A stretch of 64,000 bases of DNA from Hyphomicrobiales bacterium. GTDB lineage: Bacteria > Pseudomonadota > Alphaproteobacteria > Rhizobiales > Rhizobiaceae. The DNA lies in NCBI GenBank assembly GCA_900472575.1, contig UCIV01000042.1, positions 1-64,000 of the forward strand, in the 5' to 3' direction. Of the stretch, positions 49,679 through 56,943 are shown piece after piece (within the stretch, counting starts at the first letter, position 1; each line of letters opens with the position of its first letter). Both the position numbers and the translations under genes were made by a program. The notes beneath the pieces were generated by a model that made no database searches, was not told where the DNA came from, and saw nothing but the letters and a program-made list of their open reading frames with translations.

Positions 49679-49942
49679 TTAATAACGGCGCGGGCAATCG
49701 TCGATGTAGCGGCGACCATAGCGGTCGCGATAGTAGCACTGGCCCGGCTGCTCGGAGACATTGCCGATCAGCGCACCGGCCACGCCGCCAACGGCTGCGC
49801 CGACTGCCGCGCCGCGAACGTTGCCGGTGGCAACGCCACCGATAATGGCGCCTGATGCAGCTCCAATGCCAGCTCCCTGCTCGGTCGCCGTGCAACTTGC
49901 GAGCGATGCGCCCACCATCAACATAATCAGAGCCTTCTTCAT
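49679..49942 (-). CDS. Small lipoprotein with glycine-zipper domain
   Basis: The 87-residue product has a lipoprotein signal ending LASC (Cys17 lipidated). Then comes a glycine-zipper pair of hydrophobic helices rich in GxxxG (GAASGAIIGGVATG, GAAVGAAVGGVAGALIG), and a short Cys/Arg/Tyr-rich tail. It resembles the small 17-kDa-antigen/YMGG-type envelope lipoproteins. GGAGG at 49948-49952 (minus-strand sense) precedes the ATG at 49942; a longer frame to 50113 is not supported. The function is unknown; an envelope-stability role is a guess. Confidence 0.85.
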   Translation of the reverse strand: MKKALIMLMVGASLASCTATEQGAGIGAASGAIIGGVATGNVRGAAVGAAVGGVAGALIGNVSEQPGQCYYRDRYGRRYIDDCPRRY

Positions 49943-50333
49943 GGCTTCCTCCAGTTCCGTTTCGTCGCAACCATTCCCTGACGGCGCTACGTTTCCGTTG
50001 GAACAATAGGTCTCGCTTGTAAAGAGTCCATATGAGCAATGTATTTTATTGTTCGGATTGCCGAAAACGATGCAAGAATGCTGCCCAGGATAGTGGCGAG
50101 GCCGGTTCTTCAATCACTGTCTGTCAACGTTGCTTGTGTCCAGTTGGGGCAAATTTATTCGCCAGATGCTTGATGTGGGTCAATCTTCACATTTCGGCTA
50201 CCGCTAAGATTCGGATTGGAATAAATCTAAAATGGGCCTATTGCCGCAGGCAAGCGCAAGCAGCCTCTTTCGGGTTGACGAAGAAGATGGCAAAAATCAA
50301 AAAAAGGCCTGACGCAGGTTTTGGAGCGTAAGC
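49943..50333. other. Gene-free region upstream of hemA
   Basis: These 391 bases hold no credible gene; a plus-strand frame from 50032 crosses the promoter elements and looks accidental. The region contains the promoter of the leftward lipoprotein gene and the FNR/FixK-type hemA promoter described separately. Local AT content is higher than in the genes. Confidence 0.7.
50170..50210 (+). promoter_or_regulatory. FNR/FixK-type box and -10 element upstream of hemA
   Basis: TTGAT-GTGG-GTCAA (50170-50183) matches the FNR/FixK consensus TTGAT-N4-ATCAA at 9 of 10 positions. A TAAGAT at 50205-50210 could be the -10 element. A transcription start near 50217-50218 would place the box centre at -40.5 to -41.5, the usual class II activator position. 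hemA begins about 116 bases further on. Confidence 0.65.
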
Positions 50334-51548
50334 ATGGATTTCGAGGCATTTTTCAAAAGCGAACTGGACGGACTGCATCAGGAAGGCCGTTACCGCGTGT
50401 TCGCCGATCTCGAACGACAGCGTGGAAGTTTCCCGCGAGCGACGCACCACACGCCTGATGGCACCAAGGATGTGACCGTCTGGTGTTCCAACGACTACCT
50501 CGGTATGGGCCAGCATCCGGCCGTGATCGCGGCCATGCATGAAGCCATCGATCACTGTGGCGCGGGTGCGGGAGGCACCCGGAATATTTCTGGCACCACC
50601 CACTACCACGTTCTTCTCGAGCGCGAGCTCGCAGATCTGCATGGCAAGGAAGCCGGCCTGATCTTCAATTCCGGCTACATGTCGAACTGGGCGACGCTCG
50701 GCGTCCTTGGCCAGAAAATCCCCGGTCTCATCATTTTCTCCGACGCGCTGAACCACGCTTCGATGATCGAAGGCATCCGCCACGGCAAGTGTGAGCGGGT
50801 GATCTGGAAGCATAACGATCTCGTCGACCTTGAAGCCAAGCTTGCGGCGGCCGATCCGAAGGCGCCGAAGATGATCGCGTTCGAAAGCGTCTATTCGATG
50901 GACGGCGATATCGCGCCGATCAAGGAGATCTGCGATCTCGCCGACAAATACGGCGCGATGACCTATCTGGATGAAGTTCATGCGGTGGGCATGTACGGCC
51001 CGCGCGGCGGCGGTATTGCCGAGCGCGAAGGCCTGATGGATCGTGTGACGATCATCGAGGGCACACTTGCCAAGGCGTTCGGCGTGATGGGCGGTTATAT
51101 CACGGCGTCGGCGGCACTTTGCGATTTTGTCCGTTCGTTCGCTTCCGGCTTCATCTTCACGACATCCTTGCCGCCGGCTCTTGCTGCCGGCGCGATCGCC
51201 TCGATCAAGCATCTGAAGGTCAGCCAGATGGAGCGCGCGCGCCATCAGGAGCGTGTCCGCAAGCTGCGCAGCATGCTCGATGCCAAGGGCATTCCGCATA
51301 TGCCGAACCCCAGCCATATCGTGCCGGTCATGGTCGGCGATGCCGCCAAGTGCAAGTGGATTTCGGACCTGTTGATGGATAACTGCAATATCTATGTGCA
51401 GCCGATCAACTATCCAACCGTGCCGCGCAAGACCGAGCGTTTGCGCATCACGCCGACGCCGCTACATTCGGATGCCGATCTCGAGCATCTGGTCGGCTCG
51501 CTGCATCAACTCTGGTCACGCTGCGCGCTGGCGCGGCATGTGGCTTGA
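50334..51548 (+). CDS. hemA: 5-Aminolevulinate synthase
   Basis: This PLP enzyme condenses glycine with succinyl-CoA to 5-aminolevulinate, the first step of haem synthesis in alphaproteobacteria. The 404-residue protein has the HemA fold-type I pattern: [25 protein letters not shown], and Lys247 in TLAKAFG as the PLP Schiff-base Lys. The length is typical. Its succinyl-CoA substrate comes from SucAB/LpdA or SucCD encoded earlier in the window. An FNR/FixK-type box upstream suggests oxygen control. Confidence 0.96.
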   Translation: MDFEAFFKSELDGLHQEGRYRVFADLERQRGSFPRATHHTPDGTKDVTVWCSNDYLGMGQHPAVIAAMHEAIDHCGAGAGGTRNISGTTHYHVLLERELADLHGKEAGLIFNSGYMSNWATLGVLGQKIPGLIIFSDALNHASMIEGIRHGKCERVIWKHNDLVDLEAKLAAADPKAPKMIAFESVYSMDGDIAPIKEICDLADKYGAMTYLDEVHAVGMYGPRGGGIAEREGLMDRVTIIEGTLAKAFGVMGGYITASAALCDFVRSFASGFIFTTSLPPALAAGAIASIKHLKVSQMERARHQERVRKLRSMLDAKGIPHMPNPSHIVPVMVGDAAKCKWISDLLMDNCNIYVQPINYPTVPRKTERLRITPTPLHSDADLEHLVGSLHQLWSRCALARHVA

Positions 51549-51571
51549 TCCAAAAATCCAGAGTTAAAGAA

Positions 51572-51595
51572 AAATGGCCGCTTACGCGGCCATTT
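51572..51595. terminator. Bidirectional terminator between hemA and dxr
   Basis: AAATGGCCGC (51572-51581) pairs perfectly with GCGGCCATTT (51586-51595). The loop contains the dxr stop codon (51582-51584). T-rich sequence follows on both strands, so it can end both convergent transcripts. The right arm lies inside dxr. Confidence 0.85.
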
Positions 51596-52769
51596 CCTTT
51601 TGGGCAATTGCTTCAGCAGCACGCCGTCGGGCTTCCGCGTCGGCAGCAAAGACGTCGTCCATGGTGATGGCAGAACCGTAGCCGACCATGTCTTCCATCA
51701 CGTCCTCGGCAATATCCGCCATGTGCAGGAAGCCGATGCGCTTTTCCAGGAAGGCGTTGAAGGCGGTTTCTTCCGCCGCATTCATCACCGCACCTTGTAC
51801 GCCGCCGCGATCCATGGCGGTGCGCGCAAGCCGCAATGCCGGAAAACGCGTCTCGTCTGGCGCCTCGAAGTCCAGCCGCGCCAGTTTGGCGAAGTCCAGC
51901 CGTTCGACATCGAGCTTCGGGCGTTCCGGATAGGTCAGGGCATAACCGATTGCGGTGCGCATGTCGGGGCAACCGAGTTGGGCAAGCACTGAGCCATCGG
52001 TATAGCCGACCATGGAATGAATGATCGACTGCGGATGCACGATCACCTCGATCTGGTCAGGGCGGACATTGAAGAGGTGTTTGGCCTCGATCATCTCCAG
52101 CGCCTTGTTGAACATTGAGGCGCTGCCGATCGAGATCTTCAGGCCCATCGACCAGTTGGGATGGGCGCGCGCAACATCGGCGGTCACATTCGCCATCTGC
52201 TCGCGGCTCCAGGTGCGGAAAGGCCCGCCGGATGCGGTGAGCACGATCCGCTCGACTGCGTGGCGCTGGTCATCCTCCAGCGACTGGAAGATCGCGCTAT
52301 GTTCGCTGTCGACTGGAATGAGTTTGCCGCCGCCATCCGCGACTGCCTTGACGAAGAGTTCGCCGGCTGAAACCAGACATTCCTTGTTGGCAAGCGCGAT
52401 ATCTGCGCCGCGTTCGGCGGCAGCGACCGTCGGCGCGAGGCCGGCGGTGCCGACGATCGCAGCCATGACCCAATCGGACGGGCGCTGGCCTGCTTCCACC
52501 AGGGCCGCACGGCCGGCCGCAACCTCGATGCCGGTGCCGGCAAGCGCATCCTTCAGCGTCGCATATTGCTTGTCGTCGGCCGTGACGGCGAGGCGGGCGC
52601 CGAACGTCACGGCCTGTTCTGCGAGCAGCGCGACATTGCTGTTGCCGGTGATTGCGGCGATGTCGAACGCGTTCCGTCCGCCCAGTTGCGCTACCACGTC
52701 GAGCGTGTTGACACCGATCGAGCCGGTCGACCCGAGAATGCTGATGCGGCGTCTATCCATGTCTGCCAT
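51582..52769 (-). CDS. dxr: 1-Deoxy-D-xylulose 5-phosphate reductoisomerase
   Basis: Dxr is the second enzyme of the MEP isoprenoid pathway. The 395-residue protein begins with the NADPH motif GSTGSIGVNTLD and carries the metal-binding PVDSEHSAIFQ and catalytic EVIVHPQSIIHSMV region. The length is typical. GGAAAC precedes the ATG at 52769. The 3' end is shared with a bidirectional terminator. It is divergent from the FAD monooxygenase gene across 127 bases. Confidence 0.95.
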   Translation of the reverse strand: MADMDRRRISILGSTGSIGVNTLDVVAQLGGRNAFDIAAITGNSNVALLAEQAVTFGARLAVTADDKQYATLKDALAGTGIEVAAGRAALVEAGQRPSDWVMAAIVGTAGLAPTVAAAERGADIALANKECLVSAGELFVKAVADGGGKLIPVDSEHSAIFQSLEDDQRHAVERIVLTASGGPFRTWSREQMANVTADVARAHPNWSMGLKISIGSASMFNKALEMIEAKHLFNVRPDQIEVIVHPQSIIHSMVGYTDGSVLAQLGCPDMRTAIGYALTYPERPKLDVERLDFAKLARLDFEAPDETRFPALRLARTAMDRGGVQGAVMNAAEETAFNAFLEKRIGFLHMADIAEDVMEDMVGYGSAITMDDVFAADAEARRRAAEAIAQKEMAA

Positions 52770-52896
52770 GCCGTTTCCATATTCACTGTTGCCGTTGGTC
52801 TACAAGTGAACGATGGCTGCCACAAGAGCGCTTGGGACGAGGCAGATGTGATCTGATACGACTTGATCCGGCGGCTGATCAGAGCGAAATGGAGCG

Positions 52897-54126
52897 ATGA
52901 GTGAAATCGTGAAGATCAAGACGACCTGTGTCATTGCCGGTGCCGGCCCCGCCGGGCTGATGCTCGGATTTCTGCTGGCACGGGCCGGCGTCGATGTCAC
53001 CGTCGTCGAAAAACATGCGGATTTCCTGCGGGATTTTCGCGGCGACACAATCCATCCCTCGACGCTTGAAGTGATCGATCAGCTCGGCCTGATCGACGCA
53101 TTTCTCGCCCTGCCGCATACGCGGGCTGAAAAGCTCTCGGCCGAGATGGGAGGAAAGAGGATCACGATTGCGGACTTTTCCCGCCTGCCGGTGAAAAACC
53201 GTTTCATCGCCTTCATGCCGCAATGGGACTTTTTGAATTTCCTGGCGGCATCCGCGCAAGGGCTTCCCAATTTCCGGTTGATCATGAATGCCGAGATTAC
53301 CCGCGTCGTCGAAGATGTTAGCAGGGTCTCGGGCGTTGTTGCCCGAACGGCAGAAGGCGACATTCAAATTGAGAGTGATCTTGTCGTCGGTGCGGATGGC
53401 CGTAATTCCGTCGTTCGCGCCAAAGCTGGGCTGCGTGTCGAAAATTTCGGCGTGCCGAGCGAAGTCGTCTGGATGAAGCTTTCGAAACAGGATGGCGATC
53501 CCAACGAGGTCATGGGCCATGCAGGCCCAAGGCAGGGTTTCGTCCTGATCGATCGCGGTGACTACTGGCAATGCGGTTATGTCGTCCGTCGGACGACATT
53601 CGCTCAAATCTGCGATCATGGCATCGAAGCTTTCCGAAAGATGGTGGCGGATGTCTCGCCGCTTCCGGCATCGCGAATGGACGAAATACGGTCATTTTCC
53701 GATACGAGCCTTCTGACGGTGCGGATCGATCGCCTCAGGCAATGGTGGCGGTCGGGATTGATCTGCATTGGCGATGCGGCACATGCCATGTCTCCGATCG
53801 GCGGGGTAGGCGTGAACCTTGCCATCCAGGATGCCGTCGCGGCGGCAAATATCCTCTCGCGCCCGCTTCGCGAAGGCAGGCTTGCCGATGCTGATCTCGC
53901 GGCCGTCGAAAAACGCCGCAGCTTTCCCACCCGAGCGACGCAGAAGTTGCAGTTAATGATGCGCAGCAGCCGGCGGGCGGATCAGGCGAATGAGCACAAG
54001 CGCAAAGGCCCACCCGGCTTCATTCGCGGGATCGCCCGATGGCCGGTGCTTGCGCATCTTTCCGGTCGGCTGATCGGCCTCGGCTTCAGGATGGAGCGGG
54101 TCAGGGAGCCGCGTCCCACACGATAA
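52897..54126 (+). CDS. FAD-dependent monooxygenase (PHBH-type)
   Basis: The 409-residue protein has the group A flavoprotein layout: N-terminal GAGPAGLMLG (about 14-23), the DG motif in VVGADGRNSVVR and the second FAD motif GDAAHAMSPIGGVGVNLAIQD. Aromatic hydroxylases and ubiquinone-pathway hydroxylases share this fold; the short C-terminus and the absence of catabolic neighbours leave the substrate open. GAGCGATG is the start context. It is followed by two poorly known genes. Confidence 0.85.
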   Translation: MSEIVKIKTTCVIAGAGPAGLMLGFLLARAGVDVTVVEKHADFLRDFRGDTIHPSTLEVIDQLGLIDAFLALPHTRAEKLSAEMGGKRITIADFSRLPVKNRFIAFMPQWDFLNFLAASAQGLPNFRLIMNAEITRVVEDVSRVSGVVARTAEGDIQIESDLVVGADGRNSVVRAKAGLRVENFGVPSEVVWMKLSKQDGDPNEVMGHAGPRQGFVLIDRGDYWQCGYVVRRTTFAQICDHGIEAFRKMVADVSPLPASRMDEIRSFSDTSLLTVRIDRLRQWWRSGLICIGDAAHAMSPIGGVGVNLAIQDAVAAANILSRPLREGRLADADLAAVEKRRSFPTRATQKLQLMMRSSRRADQANEHKRKGPPGFIRGIARWPVLAHLSGRLIGLGFRMERVREPRPTR

Positions 54127-54215
54127 GGCTTATCCGCGCGGGGTGGGGCTTACTTCGAATTGCAACCTTTGCGATCCGGATTCGTTGACGACTATGACGA
54201 AGCCGAGGGTTGGCC

Positions 54216-54764
54216 GTGTTTCTTGTTCGCCGGGTGCTGGTAGTTCTGATTGTTGGAGGCTGCGCCCTGCTGTTTTCTCAGGCGCCGGAATTCGCCCAGC
54301 AATATCGATACCGTCTCGCCAGTGCGATAGACGAGCTTACAACCGCCATCCAGATTTTCGACGAACAGGCGAATCATGCCGGCCTCGACCGGCAAACGGC
54401 ACTGAATATTTACGCCTCCTCGAACGAGAGCTCTCTGCATCAGCAGGTTGATGCAATGCGGCGAAGCGTAGCGCGATATCAGTTGCTTTCGGACCAACTT
54501 GAAGATCTTGCCGCTGCCTCTTCTGTCTTGAGGCCTGTGGTGATCGCAAGGCAGCCAGATCACAGAATTTTAAGCGATGCCTGGCGGGGCTTCATGCCGT
54601 CTTTGCCAGTCAGTTTAGCCGGAGTGATATGGTGCGGAGCCGGTGTCTTGATCGGCATGTTCTGTGCGGCGAGCGTCAGTGCGCTGTTTGGCACGGCGGC
54701 ACGGTTTCGTCGTGAGGCCCGGTCGAAAGCCTTTTCCCGCATCAGGGGTAAAGCGCTGCAGTAA
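54216..54764 (+). CDS. DUF2937-like inner-membrane protein
   Basis: The product of about 182 residues has an N-terminal membrane span (about 6-22), a helical periplasmic-type middle and a second span near 125-150, then a basic tail. The pattern and the QAPEFAQQYRYRLASAIDEL start fit the DUF2937 family. GAGGG at 54205-54209 precedes GTG at 54216 at a good distance; TTG at 54210 is in frame but too close. The function is unknown. Confidence 0.65.
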   Translation: MFLVRRVLVVLIVGGCALLFSQAPEFAQQYRYRLASAIDELTTAIQIFDEQANHAGLDRQTALNIYASSNESSLHQQVDAMRRSVARYQLLSDQLEDLAAASSVLRPVVIARQPDHRILSDAWRGFMPSLPVSLAGVIWCGAGVLIGMFCAASVSALFGTAARFRREARSKAFSRIRGKALQ

Positions 54765-54865
54765 TCCGCGCTTCTGTGCCTTCATCATTCCAGCCTGCGG
54801 TTGATTAGTATCAAGGTGACATCCTTTGGGTGCGTCAAAATAGCTCGGCTGTCATCTGATCAACA

Positions 54866-55360
54866 ATGAACGTGCAGACGGTGCGGACGAAGCGAATGGG
54901 CTACAAGATCGGCACACTTAGCCCCAGAGACGTGTTGCGTGCCTATGCACTGATTGAGCGAGCCATGCCGGGAGTCGATCTGGAGCAGTGGACGGCGCTC
55001 ACGGCCACGACATTGTTGTGCCGCTGCTGGTTCATCGTCAAGGACAGCATGGGCTATATCCGGGGCATCGCCTATGTCGCGGTTAGAGGTGACGGGGACC
55101 TGCGACGCCAGGTCGAAGTCCCGCTCTTTGTATCGGTGAGCCTTGTCGACAACAGACAGGTGCTGGGCCTACTTTTTTCAGCTGTCAGAAATTTTGCGAT
55201 CAAGGAAAAGTGCCGAACGATCCACATATGGACTGCCCTGCCTCCGGATTGGTCCGTACTGACCGGCTTCCTGGAGCGCGGACCATGGGACCATGGCCTA
55301 ATTTGCGGGATCGATGACGAAGTCCCGCTGGATTATCCTATCTTGCCGGTGAAAATGTAG
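54866..55360 (+). CDS. Uncharacterised protein, possibly GNAT-like
   Basis: The 164-residue protein has no signal peptide or membrane span. Its alternating strands and helices (LSPRDVLRAYALIERAM, then YIRGIAYVAVRG, VSLVDNRQVLGLLF, CRTIHIWTALPP) vaguely resemble an acetyltransferase fold, but no acetyl-CoA signature is clear. I do not recognise the family. Its 3' end overlaps the convergent fxkR-like gene by 28 bases, so either both stops are real or one frame ends earlier. Confidence 0.55.
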   Translation: MNVQTVRTKRMGYKIGTLSPRDVLRAYALIERAMPGVDLEQWTALTATTLLCRCWFIVKDSMGYIRGIAYVAVRGDGDLRRQVEVPLFVSVSLVDNRQVLGLLFSAVRNFAIKEKCRTIHIWTALPPDWSVLTGFLERGPWDHGLICGIDDEVPLDYPILPVKM

Positions 55361-56061
55361 CCCACGCCGCGGATCGCTTTGATGAACTGGGGATGTTTGA
55401 CATCCGCCTCGATCTTTCGTCGAAGCCTGACAATCTGGGCGTCGATCGTGCGGTCGAACGCCTCAAGCTGTCGGCCGCGTGTCATGTCCATGAGAAAGTC
55501 ACGCGTCAGCACACGTCCTGCGTGGTTGAGGAACGCTGCGAGCATGTCGAATTCGCCGGTCGTCAGTTCAATTTCGGCCCCAGCAGGATCGAGCAGCTGC
55601 CGCCGAGAGATGTTAAGGGCCCAGCCTTCGAAGCGGATAACCTGATCCTCTTCCTGCACAACCCGCGGTGTGGCTGGCTGCCGCCGCCTCAATATGGATT
55701 TTAGGCGGGCATGGACTTCTCTCAAATGGAAAGGTTTTGCGATGTAATCATCGGCGCCGATCTCGATGCCGATGATGCGATCGACGACGTCGTCGCGGCC
55801 GGTCAGCATCATGATCGGCACGTCGGATTTCGCACGGATATCGCGCGCAAGGTCGAGGCCGTCGCGTCCACCCGGAAGCGAGAGATCGAGCAGCACGGCG
55901 TCGATACTATTTTGACGCATCGCAACGTTCATCTCGACGCCATCGGGTACGGTCGTAACCCGATAGCCTTCACCCTCGAAATATCGGGAAAGCATCTGGC
56001 GGATACGAGGATCGTCATCGACGACGAGGATGTGTGCCGCATGGGCTGGGTCAATAGACAT
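55333..56061 (-). CDS. fxkR: OmpR-family response regulator, FxkR-like
   Basis: The 242-residue regulator has an N-terminal receiver domain with acidic Asp at 15-17, phosphorylation site Asp59 in VLLDLSLPGG, Thr in MMLTG and Lys in IAKPF. A C-terminal winged-helix domain of the OmpR/PhoB type follows (about 140-238). It is divergent from fixK and followed on the other side by the hybrid fixL, the arrangement known for FxkR of R. etli. I infer that it takes phosphate from HFixL and activates fixK through the adjacent repeat. The symbol is by analogy. Confidence 0.75.
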   Translation of the reverse strand: MSIDPAHAAHILVVDDDPRIRQMLSRYFEGEGYRVTTVPDGVEMNVAMRQNSIDAVLLDLSLPGGRDGLDLARDIRAKSDVPIMMLTGRDDVVDRIIGIEIGADDYIAKPFHLREVHARLKSILRRRQPATPRVVQEEDQVIRFEGWALNISRRQLLDPAGAEIELTTGEFDMLAAFLNHAGRVLTRDFLMDMTRGRQLEAFDRTIDAQIVRLRRKIEADVKHPQFIKAIRGVGYIFTGKIG

Positions 56062-56077
56062 TAAAACTAGCCGGGCT

Positions 56078-56093
56078 GTTACAAACTGTTACC
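56078..56093. promoter_or_regulatory. K-box-like direct repeat between fxkR and fixK
   Basis: GTTACA (56078-56083) and GTTACC (56088-56093) are direct repeats with four bases between them, a 10-bp period suited to tandem binding of an OmpR/PhoB-type dimer. As I recall, the R. etli K-box is GTTACA-N4-GTTACA; this copy differs at the last base. It lies 85 bases before the fixK ATG and 17 from the fxkR ATG. Confidence 0.6.
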
Positions 56094-56178
56094 AATTCGA
56101 ACCGTCTTTTACGGCTGTAGCATTCGCGTGTTACTGCCGACAGGTCAACTACCCCTATCAAACGACGGGGTTAATACC

Positions 56179-56919
56179 ATGCTTCTCACCAGCTATAATC
56201 GCGAACGCACAGCAGCAACTCTTCTTCATGAAGCAGAGCCGGAAACGCTCAATGGTCTGTTCTCGCGGCAGCCGGTCGAGTTTATTCACCCCGGCCAGTC
56301 GATCTTCTTCGAGGGCGACGAAGCGAAGCATGTCTTCGAGGTCGTCGAAGGCGCATTGCGCATCTTCCGGATCATTTCGGACGGTCGCCGGGTCATCACC
56401 GGTTTTGTTTTCGACGGTGATCTTCTCGGCGTGTCGCTGAAGCGCAATTACCTCTACAGCGCCGAAGCGATTGTCGGGACAAAGGTTCGCCGGCTGACCA
56501 GAAAGAATTTCGAGGCAGCCGTACAAGATTCGGAAGAACTGCGCCCGCAGGTGTTCGAACGGGTTTGTGATGAAATGGCCGCTGCCCAGGACCAGATGGT
56601 ATTGCTTTCGTGCAAGAGCGCTGAGGAACGCCTCTGCACATTCCTGTTGAAGCACCTTCGCAGGGCGGCGGCCAAGAGCGACGTCCAGTCGATGGTGCAG
56701 CTGCCGATGACGCGCCAGGACATGGCGGACTATCTCGGCCTGACGATCGAGACCGTCTCGCGCACGATCACCAAACTCAGCACCAAGGGCGTTCTGGGCT
56801 GCGTGGGCCGTCATTCGGTGAAGGTCATCAAGCCGATGTTGCTTGCACAATTGGCTGGAGACGACGATGAATACGGCTGGGGAGATGCAGGTGCAGCCGA
56901 AGATCGGCGCCACCACTAA
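56179..56919 (+). CDS. fixK: CRP/FNR-family transcriptional regulator FixK
   Basis: The 246-residue protein has an N-terminal cyclic-nucleotide-like domain and a C-terminal HTH with MTRQDMADYLGLTIETVSRTI; the ETVSR recognition core is that of FNR/FixK, which bind TTGAT-N4-ATCAA. The N-terminus lacks the FNR Fe-S cysteines, so oxygen sensing is left to the kinase. ATG at 56179 follows CGGGG at 56166-56170. It lies 24 bases before hfixL on the same strand. Confidence 0.86.
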   Translation: MLLTSYNRERTAATLLHEAEPETLNGLFSRQPVEFIHPGQSIFFEGDEAKHVFEVVEGALRIFRIISDGRRVITGFVFDGDLLGVSLKRNYLYSAEAIVGTKVRRLTRKNFEAAVQDSEELRPQVFERVCDEMAAAQDQMVLLSCKSAEERLCTFLLKHLRRAAAKSDVQSMVQLPMTRQDMADYLGLTIETVSRTITKLSTKGVLGCVGRHSVKVIKPMLLAQLAGDDDEYGWGDAGAAEDRRHH

Positions 56920-56943
56920 GCCGCAGCGCAGCCAGGATATTTG

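Noticed and set aside
50032-50331. 99-codon plus-strand frame upstream of hemA
   Set aside because: It runs across the FNR/FixK box and -10 element, has no convincing ribosome site, and resembles no family.
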